Program-made: the position numbers and the translations under genes
The notes under the pieces: generated by a model
The model's database searches: none
What the model saw: only the letters and a program-made list of their open reading frames with translations
Told to the model about the DNA's origin: nothing
Shown here: piece by piece, positions 6,781-14,738 of the stretch
Numbering within the stretch: the stretch's first letter is position 1
Layout: the number at the start of each line of letters is the position of its first letter
From: JASFHF01 sp050123375
GTDB taxonomy: Bacteria > Pseudomonadota > Gammaproteobacteria > UBA12402
Direction of reading: 5' to 3'
DNA length: 41,379 nucleotides
Assembly (NCBI GenBank): GCA_050123375.1
Contig: JASFHF010000016.1
Span: forward strand, 1-41,379

Positions 6781-9700
6781 CTATACGATTCCTATTCCTG
6801 TATATTCTTTGCCGTTTCTTTATGACTCGCTGTTGTATCGCAGCAAGATATAAACACTCATTATTCTTATGGTCAACATATTCTGCTAACAAACGCACTG
6901 AATGATGTGTAAATATATCTACCAAACACAAATTCATTTCAAGCTTATCATTTAATAAGTGACATAACTGCACTACTGTTAAAGAATTCAATCCAATTTC
7001 AAAGAAATTGTATTCAACGCTCAAATCTTCAATATGCAGCAACTGCTGCAAAACCTGCAAAATTGTACTTTCAGTAGCAGTTTTCGGAAGCGCTTTTGGC
7101 GCAGCCGAAATTACAGCCTGCTCAACAAGCTTTCGCTTATCTATTTTTCCATTAGAGGTTAACGGTAATTCCTGCATTTCATAAAAGATTGAAGGAATCA
7201 TATAATGAGGTATACTTTTAGCCAAAAATAATTTAATTGCATCGATATCAATTGTTTGCTGGGTTTGCAGCACCATGTATGCGACTAATATCTTTGCATC
7301 CGCACCAACATTTCTTACAATAACCGCACATTTGTTAACCGACGGATATTTCTCCAAATTACGTTCAATATCTGCCAATTCAATTCTATAGCCTCTAATT
7401 TTAACCTGAGTGTCAACCCTGCCAATAAAATCTATATTTCCATCCGGCAACCAACGCACTAAATCACCGGTTTTATATACTTTGCCGCCTATATCATTAA
7501 TCGGGTTATCAATAAATTTCTGTTTGGTTAATTCAGGCTGACCCACATAACCTTCCGCCAAACCAATTCCGCCAATATATAATTCACCAATAACTCCTAT
7601 CGGCACAACCCGATGCATTTTATCAAGAATATAGCATTTAACATTATCTATAGGTTTACCAATATGCGGTAATGATTTATGCGCTGCATCAGCAGGCAAT
7701 ACTTCACCACAAGTTGTACACACAGTATTTTCAGTTGGTCCATAATTATTCATTACTTTAAAATTAAATTTTCCACTTGGTCGCTTTGACAATCGATCTC
7801 CCCCGACCACTAAATATCTCAGCGCTAATTTGTAATTAGCTGCTACATCAAAAAATAATTCACCAATAGGCGCAGCCAAAACACTTATGGTTATTTTGTG
7901 ATTTTGCAAATATTCGGCTAATTTAATAGAATCTGTAACAATTTCTCTCGGTAAAATATGCAATGCGGCACCAGATAATAAACAAGGCACAATTTCACAA
8001 ATTGAAGCATCAAAACTCTCGTTTATCGTCATCGTGATACGATCATAACAATCTATTTCATAAAAACGCTGATGCCAATAAACTAAATTTAGCAAAGAAT
8101 GTCCAGAAACTTTAACACCTTTAGGAATACCTGTAGAACCGGAAGTATAAATACTATATGCCATATCACTGGTTTCAGTTAAATTATCAGAACTTTCATT
8201 GCAAACCCCCTCCCACACACGATCTATCACCAAATCACAACAATCTATATAATTTAACCCAGTTTTGCTAATTAATAATGCAACTTTAGCATCTTTAATA
8301 ATATATTTTATACGTTCCTGCGGCGCATCAAAACTAATCGGCAAATAAACATATCCAGCCTTAAAAATTGCCAGCATTGCGACAATCATTGCGGGACTGC
8401 GTTTAATATATACCGCAATTGAAGCCCCTTTTGACAAATTTAATTTATTCATATATCGGGCTAATTGGTTCGCCCTTTGATTAAGTTCTAAATAAGTGAG
8501 ATTTTCTTTGTTGTAAACTATCGCAATATTATGCGGTACTAACCCGACTTGTTCTTCAAATAATTGACTTACAGATTTATCAAAAACATACGGCACATTA
8601 GTATTATTCCAATCAAATAAAATTTTCTTACGTTCCACGGAAGATAAGCATTCTACATCTACTACCCGCTGATTAGCATTTTGCAGCATATTATTTAAAA
8701 TATGCATAAAATGATTTAACAATCTTTCTACAATTTTTGCCTGATAAAAATTTGCTGCATAATCAATTCTAAAATTAAAATTACCATCTTCTTGCCAAAC
8801 AAGCAAAGTTACTGGATAATTGGTTTCGGCAACGTAAAATACTTTACGGTGTTTCCATTTCCCATCCACTTCTTTAAAATATTCTTCTGGTGTTTGCGCA
8901 ACAAAATTTATTACTGTATCGAAATGTGGTTCGCCATTAACTAAATCTTTATGCTTTTGCATTTTACATAACGATGCACCGATGTGCGGCTCAAACCCGT
9001 CATACTGCTGCTTAAGCTTCAATAAATAATCCAATACTGAAATCGACATATTAAGTTTACTTCTTACCGGAAAAAGATTCGCAAAATATCCAGCCAAATT
9101 TTCGTTAATAGCTGAGTTAAACGATCTAACATCACCAAAAATTACATCGGCGGAATTTGTATAAATAGACAACAACAAACCCCAGGCGCCATGCACCACA
9201 ATGTTCGGCAATAAATCATACTTATTACAAAACTGCTCTAATTTATGTGCATTAATACTAACAATATTAGTAGGAACTATTTCACTAATTGCCGTATCGT
9301 CTCGATCGTTTCCGGTAAACAACAAGCGCGGCAATGGATGAAAATTCTTGCAGATTTTCTGCCAATATTGATTGGCTGAAGCATGATCTAATTGCTGCAG
9401 ATGTTCGATAAAACTACCATAAGATTTTACTTCTGGTAATTGTGCTATCTTGCCTTTACGCATTTGATCATATACTTCAAACACTTCATGCAGCACTTTA
9501 ATCGAAGATTCACTTGATAAAATAATATGGTGATGTGACCAAAGCAAAAAATATCGACTGTGACTTAACTTAATTAATCTCACCCGCATCAATGGAGGGC
9601 AATATAAATCAAAACTCTGCTGTAAATCAGTATACAGTAAACGATCCAGTTTATTTTGCTGAACCTGGTAAGAATATTTGGAAAAATCAATAAAATCTAC

Positions 9701-9964
9701 CGCAAAATTCACATAAAGATGAATTGCCAATAATGCAGTATTAATTTCTTTACCATAAACACTGGCTCGTAACATTTCATGCCGCGCAATAATTTGATTC
9801 CAGGCAAGCTGAAATACATTAAAATCCATTTTTCCCCGTAACATAACCCGCATTTGCACCACATAAAAACCAACCTGTTCATTGCTGCCGGTATAAGATA
9901 GCATCATTTGTTGTACATCTGTCAACGGATATTTATTGGCATACATCAATCCCATATTTGTCAC
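6737..9964 (-). CDS. Non-ribosomal peptide synthetase module (C-A-PCP)
   Basis: The 1075-aa protein has C (about 10-435), A (about 465-945) and PCP (about 960-1033) domains. In C, the catalytic HHxxxDG motif reads HHIILSS (145-151): both His remain but Asp and Gly are Ser. The A domain is complete: YTSGSTGIPKG (606-616), NYGPTE (740-745), YKTGDL, RGYRIEL and NGK with Lys940. The specificity positions read by eye are D652 A653 C656 V695 V719 G721 N740 V748 C749 K940, suggesting a hydrophobic amino acid. The phosphopantetheine Ser is Ser994 in GLNSL. The basic 42-residue C-terminus may dock to the PKS. It starts at ATG 9964, divergent from the hybrid kinase, and has no TE, PPTase or exporter beside it. 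Confidence 0.9.
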   Translation of the reverse strand: MTNMGLMYANKYPLTDVQQMMLSYTGSNEQVGFYVVQMRVMLRGKMDFNVFQLAWNQIIARHEMLRASVYGKEINTALLAIHLYVNFAVDFIDFSKYSYQVQQNKLDRLLYTDLQQSFDLYCPPLMRVRLIKLSHSRYFLLWSHHHIILSSESSIKVLHEVFEVYDQMRKGKIAQLPEVKSYGSFIEHLQQLDHASANQYWQKICKNFHPLPRLLFTGNDRDDTAISEIVPTNIVSINAHKLEQFCNKYDLLPNIVVHGAWGLLLSIYTNSADVIFGDVRSFNSAINENLAGYFANLFPVRSKLNMSISVLDYLLKLKQQYDGFEPHIGASLCKMQKHKDLVNGEPHFDTVINFVAQTPEEYFKEVDGKWKHRKVFYVAETNYPVTLLVWQEDGNFNFRIDYAANFYQAKIVERLLNHFMHILNNMLQNANQRVVDVECLSSVERKKILFDWNNTNVPYVFDKSVSQLFEEQVGLVPHNIAIVYNKENLTYLELNQRANQLARYMNKLNLSKGASIAVYIKRSPAMIVAMLAIFKAGYVYLPISFDAPQERIKYIIKDAKVALLISKTGLNYIDCCDLVIDRVWEGVCNESSDNLTETSDMAYSIYTSGSTGIPKGVKVSGHSLLNLVYWHQRFYEIDCYDRITMTINESFDASICEIVPCLLSGAALHILPREIVTDSIKLAEYLQNHKITISVLAAPIGELFFDVAANYKLALRYLVVGGDRLSKRPSGKFNFKVMNNYGPTENTVCTTCGEVLPADAAHKSLPHIGKPIDNVKCYILDKMHRVVPIGVIGELYIGGIGLAEGYVGQPELTKQKFIDNPINDIGGKVYKTGDLVRWLPDGNIDFIGRVDTQVKIRGYRIELADIERNLEKYPSVNKCAVIVRNVGADAKILVAYMVLQTQQTIDIDAIKLFLAKSIPHYMIPSIFYEMQELPLTSNGKIDKRKLVEQAVISAAPKALPKTATESTILQVLQQLLHIEDLSVEYNFFEIGLNSLTVVQLCHLLNDKLEMNLCLVDIFTHHSVRLLAEYVDHKNNECLYLAAIQQRVIKKRQRIYRNRNRIGGRAGFNRHASDAV

Positions 9965-10054
9965 TCTATATTATTAAACAAAAAATGCGAGTCCTTTAAT
10001 GCTGCATCATAAATAACCAGCAAATTAATTGCAATATAACATTTACAACTATCT

Positions 10055-10072
10055 TCATCATAAGTATGATGA
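10055..10072. promoter_or_regulatory. 18-bp perfect palindrome between the NRPS and the sensor kinase
   Basis: TCATCATAAGTATGATGA consists of two perfect 8-bp half sites around AG. It lies in the 130-bp divergent gap between the NRPS start (9964) and the hybrid kinase start (10095), 23 bp before the latter. The size and symmetry fit a dimeric repressor or activator operator. Which gene it controls, and the regulator, are unknown. Confidence 0.5.
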
Positions 10073-10094
10073 TTATATGTGCACTGGTGACTAA

Positions 10095-12704
10095 ATGAAA
10101 AAAAACAGCCTGAATCAAACATTACAAACATTTATGCAAGCCTTTAGCAATGCTCCTTTCAGCATATGCTGGAAAAATATTAATAGGATCTTTGCTGGAT
10201 GCAACTATAAGTTCACCGCTGAAAATCATAATATCAAATCTGCCTCCGAAATTATTGGGTTATCAAATGCAGAGTTTGCAAAAAAACTTGGCTGGAAAGA
10301 TATAATGATTGCCAAAATGGATGCTACTGATGATAAAGTGTTAACTACCGGAAAAACCATTTCTTATGAATATAAATTTAAACGAAAAAATATACTCAAA
10401 AACCTATTAATCATGAAATGGCCAATAAAAGATCACAAAGGCAAGATAATTGGTATAGCATGTTCTCCTATAGACATCTCAAAAGTTGAACAAGATAAGC
10501 TCAAACTTACAACGGTTAAAAAACAAACTGTACTAAACACCAATTTTTTGGAGATATTTAGCAAAACCATAATCGGCAAAAATATTACTGAAAAAAAATC
10601 TTTCGACGATACTGCCAAGTATCTCATTTCTTTTCTGGAAAATTTAATTATGAATGCATCTGATCGCGTCTTTTGGAAAGACCGCAATTCAGTATATTTG
10701 GGTGGTAATAAGAAAGTTATGGAAGTCACAGGCTTTACTTCACAATCACAATTGATTGGATTAACTGATTTTGATCTTGCAAAAAAATTTAATTGGTCCA
10801 AAGAATTAGCTAAAAAATTTCGCGATGAAGATCAAAAAGTAATAAAAAGCGGCAAACCTGAAGTATTTGAAGAAAAGTATAAACAAGCGGATGGCAAGGA
10901 AGTAACTGTATTAACCACCAAAAGTCCCATTAAAGACGAACAAGGCAAGGTTATCGGTTTAATCGCGGTCTCTACTGATATTAGCGAAAGGAAAAAACAA
11001 GAACGAGAACTCAAGCAAGCTCTAAAAACAGCCAAACAACAAACCGAATTCAACACCAACTTTCTAGAAATATTAAACAACACCGAAATTGGTAAAAGTA
11101 TTACTCAAAAAAAGTCTTTCGAAGATTCAGCCAAATACCTTATTTCTTTTTTGGAAAATTTAATCATGAATGCATCCGATCGCGTTTTTTGGAAAGACCG
11201 CAATTCAGTATATTTAGGTTGTAACAAAAAAGTTCTGGAAATTGCAGGTCTTACGTCACAATCGCAAATTGTTGGATTAACCGATTTCGATTTTGAAAAA
11301 AAGTGTAATTGGCCAAAAGGATCGGCCAAAAAATTCCGCAAAGATGATCAAGAAGTAATAAAAAGCGGCAAATCAAAAGTATTTGAAGAAAAATACATAG
11401 AAGCAGATGGCAAAGAAACAATCGCATTAACCACCAAAAGCCCAATCAAAGATGAAAAAGGTGCAGTTATTGGTTTAATCGCAGTTTCCACCGACATCAG
11501 CGACAGAAAAAGACAAGAACAGGAACTTAAAGAAGCTAAAGAACATGCCGAAAAAGCGAACCGTGCCAAATCAGAATTTTTAGCTATAATGAGCCATGAA
11601 TTACGCACTCCATTAAACGGAATTATGGGAACTGCACAAATCCTACGAACCCGTAATCTCACCCCAGAACAACAAGAATATGTCGATGATATTTATCAAT
11701 CGAGTAATATCCTATTATCCCTAATCAACGATATTTTAGATCTCACCAAACTTGAAGAAGGCCGTGTAGCTTTTGCGTCAACACCATTTGATCTAAAAGA
11801 ACTGATTGATGAAATTGGCAATTCTTTAAAAGTCTTAGCCAAAGAAAAAGGATTAAAATTCTCTATTCAATATCACAAAAGTATTCCAACTAACATTGTT
11901 AGCGATCCGCGTAGAATCCGCCAAATAATTTTCAATTTAGTTGGTAACGCAATCAAATATACCAAAAAAGGCAGCATTACGTTAAAAGTTGACTGTCCAA
12001 AAAAAACCGCCAAAAAAGCTAAATTTAAAATTTCCGTTAAAGATACCGGCGCTGGTATTCCAAAAGATAAATTGCAATTCGTTTTTGACCGTTTTACCCG
12101 ATTAGAATCCGCATATAAGGCTAAAACTTCTGGAGCAGGATTGGGTTTGGCTATCGTTAAACAAATTGTCGAATCTATGCATGGAAGTATTCACGTAAAA
12201 AGCAAATCACATCAGGGATCAACTTTTTGGTGTGAATTTGAATTTCCGCTAGATCTTAAAAAACCTAAGAAAAAATCTAAAGCGCCTAAAAAATCTACTG
12301 GCAAAAGCACAACAACTAAAGAAACTTCTGCTAAACCACTTAATTTAAAAGTCCTTTTGGTCGAAGATAATATAATCAACCAAAAAGTTGCTAAAACTAT
12401 GCTGCAGGATCTAGGCTGTAAAGTACGCCTGGCGGGTAGCGGTAAAGCTGCATTAAAAGCCATAAATAGAAAGTATGATGTCATTTTTATGGATATTGGC
12501 TTGCCCGATATGGATGGATATGATGTAACTGCCGCCATACTGCAAGGAAATTCTAAAAATAAAAACACTCCCATCATTGCCATGACCGCACACGCCTATA
12601 AACAAGACAGACAAAAATGCATTGATGCTGGTATGAAAACCGTATTAACCAAACCCATTAATTACGAACAACTTAAAAAAACGTTGAGAGGGGTCAAGTC
12701 TTGA
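10095..12704 (+). CDS. Hybrid sensor histidine kinase with three PAS domains and a receiver
   Basis: The protein is 869 aa, cytoplasmic, with no membrane segment seen. A divergent PAS is at about 15-130, and two nearly identical PAS modules are at about 185-298 and 357-470, each starting with the same MNASDRVFWKDRNSVYLG phrase. Then come a coiled coil, HisKA with MSHELRTPLNG (phospho-acceptor His501), an HATPase with DTGAGIP and GAGLGLAIV boxes, a Lys-rich linker, and a receiver with Asp800 in MDIGLPDMDG and Lys in TKP. It should autophosphorylate on a cytosolic signal and relay to its own receiver; an Hpt partner is not nearby. The PAS copies come from a 516-bp tandem duplication. The last four codons and the stop belong to a long palindrome. 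Confidence 0.93.
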   Translation: MKKNSLNQTLQTFMQAFSNAPFSICWKNINRIFAGCNYKFTAENHNIKSASEIIGLSNAEFAKKLGWKDIMIAKMDATDDKVLTTGKTISYEYKFKRKNILKNLLIMKWPIKDHKGKIIGIACSPIDISKVEQDKLKLTTVKKQTVLNTNFLEIFSKTIIGKNITEKKSFDDTAKYLISFLENLIMNASDRVFWKDRNSVYLGGNKKVMEVTGFTSQSQLIGLTDFDLAKKFNWSKELAKKFRDEDQKVIKSGKPEVFEEKYKQADGKEVTVLTTKSPIKDEQGKVIGLIAVSTDISERKKQERELKQALKTAKQQTEFNTNFLEILNNTEIGKSITQKKSFEDSAKYLISFLENLIMNASDRVFWKDRNSVYLGCNKKVLEIAGLTSQSQIVGLTDFDFEKKCNWPKGSAKKFRKDDQEVIKSGKSKVFEEKYIEADGKETIALTTKSPIKDEKGAVIGLIAVSTDISDRKRQEQELKEAKEHAEKANRAKSEFLAIMSHELRTPLNGIMGTAQILRTRNLTPEQQEYVDDIYQSSNILLSLINDILDLTKLEEGRVAFASTPFDLKELIDEIGNSLKVLAKEKGLKFSIQYHKSIPTNIVSDPRRIRQIIFNLVGNAIKYTKKGSITLKVDCPKKTAKKAKFKISVKDTGAGIPKDKLQFVFDRFTRLESAYKAKTSGAGLGLAIVKQIVESMHGSIHVKSKSHQGSTFWCEFEFPLDLKKPKKKSKAPKKSTGKSTTTKETSAKPLNLKVLLVEDNIINQKVAKTMLQDLGCKVRLAGSGKAALKAINRKYDVIFMDIGLPDMDGYDVTAAILQGNSKNKNTPIIAMTAHAYKQDRQKCIDAGMKTVLTKPINYEQLKKTLRGVKS
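10536..11567 (+). repeat. Intragenic tandem duplication of 516 bp (172 codons)
   Basis: The unit beginning at 10536 (coding NTNFLEI...) repeats from 11052 with the same frame and period of 516 bp. Each unit holds a short helical segment with KKSF-D-AKYLISFLENL followed by one PAS domain. Many synonymous and some amino-acid differences separate the copies, so the duplication is not brand new. The second copy drifts into the kinase coiled coil after about 11530. Confidence 0.9.
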
Positions 12705-12757
12705 ATTTTGGAATTTGATCAACAAAGTATCAAATTCCAAAATTCAAGACTTGACCC
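12691..12757. repeat. Perfect 29-bp inverted repeat at the kinase stop codon
   Basis: The left arm 12691-12719 starts GGGTCAAGTCTTGAATTTTG and the right arm 12729-12757 is its exact reverse complement; the loop is 9 nt. The kinase stop codon (12702-12704) is inside the left arm. It may stop or stabilise transcripts, but there is no T-run. The GGGTC outer ends and AAGTCTTG motif relate it to family A and to REP-like sequences moved by RAYT transposases. Confidence 0.9.
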
Positions 12758-13244
12758 TAAATGTGTAATTTATGCGCATAAAATTTTGACCTAATAACCC
12801 TTATATTAAGGGTATTTTTTAAACTACTGGAATGAAGATAATTTTTAAACAGTATTATGACTAAAAATTAGCCATATATATAGTCATTTCTGTGTTATTA
12901 TTGTTCAATATTTTATGGTGTGAATAAATTTTAAACAAATTTTTCTTGATTAAACTACAATTAAAAAATAATTTCTAAAAAAATTTTATTTTTATTTGCA
13001 TATTTTTGGCAAAAAATTCGATTTGTAACATTTAAAATTAATTTTATTTTTTTAAATTTTTTTTAAAAAAATTATAATTTTTATCAAAAAAACGCTAATT
13101 TTCGGAAAAAATAGCATTTTTTTAAAAAAAATTTAAAAAAATGCTTAAAAAAACTAGATTTTTTTTTAATTTCTCGATATCCTGTATGGTATTCGTTCAT
13201 TAAACGGACGGATACGTTTATATTTATATAAATTTATTTTAAAC
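12758..13244. other. Very A+T-rich intergenic stretch upstream of the outer-membrane protein
   Basis: This gap of roughly 490 bp holds no credible gene. Positions about 12940-13170 are dominated by A and T runs, including several runs of five to nine identical bases. Such sequence is expected to be intrinsically curved and a possible H-NS-like or UP-element region for the strongly translated-looking gene at 13261. I could not assign a -35/-10 pair with confidence; TATGGT near 13194 is a weak candidate. Confidence 0.5.
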
Positions 13245-13260
13245 AAAAGAGGACTCTTTT
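13245..13260 (+). promoter_or_regulatory. Self-complementary ribosome-binding site
   Basis: AAAAGAGGACTCTTTT abuts the ATG at 13261. The Shine-Dalgarno AGAGGA lies inside a 7-bp inverted repeat, so the mRNA can form a short hairpin that hides it. The stem is A-U rich and weak, with an effective loop of GGAC, which could melt easily. Regulation by this hairpin is an inference. Confidence 0.45.
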
Positions 13261-13953
13261 ATGAAAAAAGTACTATTAACATGCGCAGCTGCTGGCTTGT
13301 TAGTCGGTAGCACTGTTGCTTCTGCTGCTGCTATTGCACCAGCTCCTATGTTTCATCCATGGTATGTCGGTGTCGGCTTAAAATGGAACGCGTTGGTAAA
13401 CGCAAAAATTGATTATCCTACAGGTCAAGGTAATGGCCAAGTAAAACTTAAAAACAAATTAGGTTGGGATATTTTTGGCGGCTACCTGGTAACACCAAAA
13501 TTTGGGACTGAACTAGGTTTTGTTGACTATGGCAAAATGACTAGAACCCAACTAACTAATGCTGGTGTTAACAGCTTCAAAATTAATAGCAATGGCTGGC
13601 TAGTATATCTCGATGGCATGTATTACGTACCTGTATGCCCACACCTCAAAGTGTTTGCTAAAGGCGGTGTAGATTACATCAATCATCAAGATAAACACTA
13701 TACTTGGGACGGTGCTGCTTGGGTTCAACCCGGTGCTAATTATACCGACCCAAATGTTAAAAGAGGCATCGTTAGCGGTAACTTAGGCGCCGGCGTACAA
13801 ATTGATTATAGGCAATTTTCTCTCCGTGGAACCTATACCAACTACGAACTGTTCTTGAATGACAGATATACTAATGCTACTGCCCTAGATGGACGTGACA
13901 CAGCCTATATTCCAAATCTGTTGAATGTAGACTTCTTGTACCACTTCGGTTGA
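13261..13953 (+). CDS. Outer-membrane beta-barrel protein (OmpA-like/OmpW-like porin fold)
   Basis: The 230-aa product has a clear signal peptide (MKKVLLTCAAAGLLVG... cleaved after ASA near residue 22). The mature part alternates polar and aromatic residues in strands: WYVGVGLKWN, GWDIFGGYLV, FGTELGFVDYG, GWLVYLDGMYYV, KVFAKGGVDYI, NLGAGVQIDY and FSLRGTYTNYELF. It ends NVDFLYHFG. The terminal aromatic pattern is typical of proteins folded by the BAM complex, and an 8-stranded small barrel fits the length. The role could be structural or small-solute passage. It has its own terminator just downstream. The RBS AGAGGA is embedded in a palindrome. Confidence 0.8.
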   Translation: MKKVLLTCAAAGLLVGSTVASAAAIAPAPMFHPWYVGVGLKWNALVNAKIDYPTGQGNGQVKLKNKLGWDIFGGYLVTPKFGTELGFVDYGKMTRTQLTNAGVNSFKINSNGWLVYLDGMYYVPVCPHLKVFAKGGVDYINHQDKHYTWDGAAWVQPGANYTDPNVKRGIVSGNLGAGVQIDYRQFSLRGTYTNYELFLNDRYTNATALDGRDTAYIPNLLNVDFLYHFG

Positions 13954-13969
13954 TTGTATTAACCAACTT

Positions 13970-13999
13970 AAAAAGCCGGGTTCATCCCGGCTTTTTTTT
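13970..13999 (+). terminator. Rho-independent terminator of the outer-membrane protein gene
   Basis: The stem AAAAAGCCGGG (13970-13980) pairs perfectly with CCCGGCTTTTT (13986-13996) around a TTCAT loop and is followed by more T residues. It lies 17 bp after the stop codon and is the clearest intrinsic terminator in the window. Confidence 0.95.
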
Positions 14000-14006
14000 G
14001 CCTCCG

Positions 14007-14125
14007 GGACTTACGCTAAAAGCGATCTGCTTTGTTAAAAGCTCGCTCAAGCCGGTCATTTATTATTTATAAACTCCCGTCTTTCGCTCGCTTTTGCCTC
14101 GCATCTCATCTTTTAGCGTAAGTCC
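14007..14125. mobile_element. MITE-like element, 119 bp with 16-bp terminal inverted repeats
   Basis: GGACTTACGCTAAAAG (14007-14022) is the exact inverse complement of CTTTTAGCGTAAGTCC (14110-14125). The interior does not encode a protein and contains pairs such as AAAGC/GCTTT. The size and perfect ends suggest a non-autonomous transposon derivative. It sits between the terminator at 13999 and apt. No obvious target duplication flanks it. Confidence 0.6.
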
Positions 14126-14200
14126 TATCTGCAATTTTTATTGCTCACCATGCCCTGATCAGGTAAAATCTGTTTTTAACTGGATAGAGGCAAAAATAAC

Positions 14201-14719
14201 ATGGATCTAAAATCATATATCCGAGAATATCCTGATTTTCCGGAACCGGGCATTAATTTTAAAGATATTTCACCAATTTTACGTTCACCTGATGCAATGC
14301 GTTACATCACTGATAAGCTTTATGGTCATTTTAAAGATAAAAAAATTGATATTATTGCCGGCGCTGAATCCCGCGGTTTAATTTTCGCAAGCGCGCTTGC
14401 TACCCGTTTTGATAAAGGCTTTGTGATGGTAAGAAAACAAGGCAAATTACCCGGCATTACCAATAAAGTTGCATACGATATTGAATACGGCAAAGACATT
14501 ATGGAAATTCAGCAGGACGCTGTGACCCCAGGACAAAATGTCTGGATTGTAGATGATTTATTGGCAACTGGCGGAACCGCTAAAGCTGCGGCAGAATTAG
14601 TTGAGGCTCTGCAAGGTAATGTAGTAGGTTTTTCATTTGTAATCGAATTAAAATTTTTAAAAGGAAAAGAAAAAATCCAAGAATATGATATTCAAACACT
14701 GATATCTTACGATCAATAA
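14201..14719 (+). CDS. apt: Adenine phosphoribosyltransferase
   Basis: Apt converts adenine and PRPP to AMP and pyrophosphate in purine salvage. The 172-aa length is standard. The family N-terminus IREYPDFPEPGINFKDISPIL (residues about 7-27) is intact, as are AGAESRGLIFA and the PRPP-binding loop VDDLLATGGTAKAA (about 122-135). The RBS is a GATAGAGG-type site. It is followed 19 bp later by mtnP, whose product releases adenine, so the pair forms a short salvage route from methylthioadenosine to AMP. Confidence 0.97.
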   Translation: MDLKSYIREYPDFPEPGINFKDISPILRSPDAMRYITDKLYGHFKDKKIDIIAGAESRGLIFASALATRFDKGFVMVRKQGKLPGITNKVAYDIEYGKDIMEIQQDAVTPGQNVWIVDDLLATGGTAKAAAELVEALQGNVVGFSFVIELKFLKGKEKIQEYDIQTLISYDQ

Positions 14720-14738
14720 AAATAGCGAGGAAATTAAA

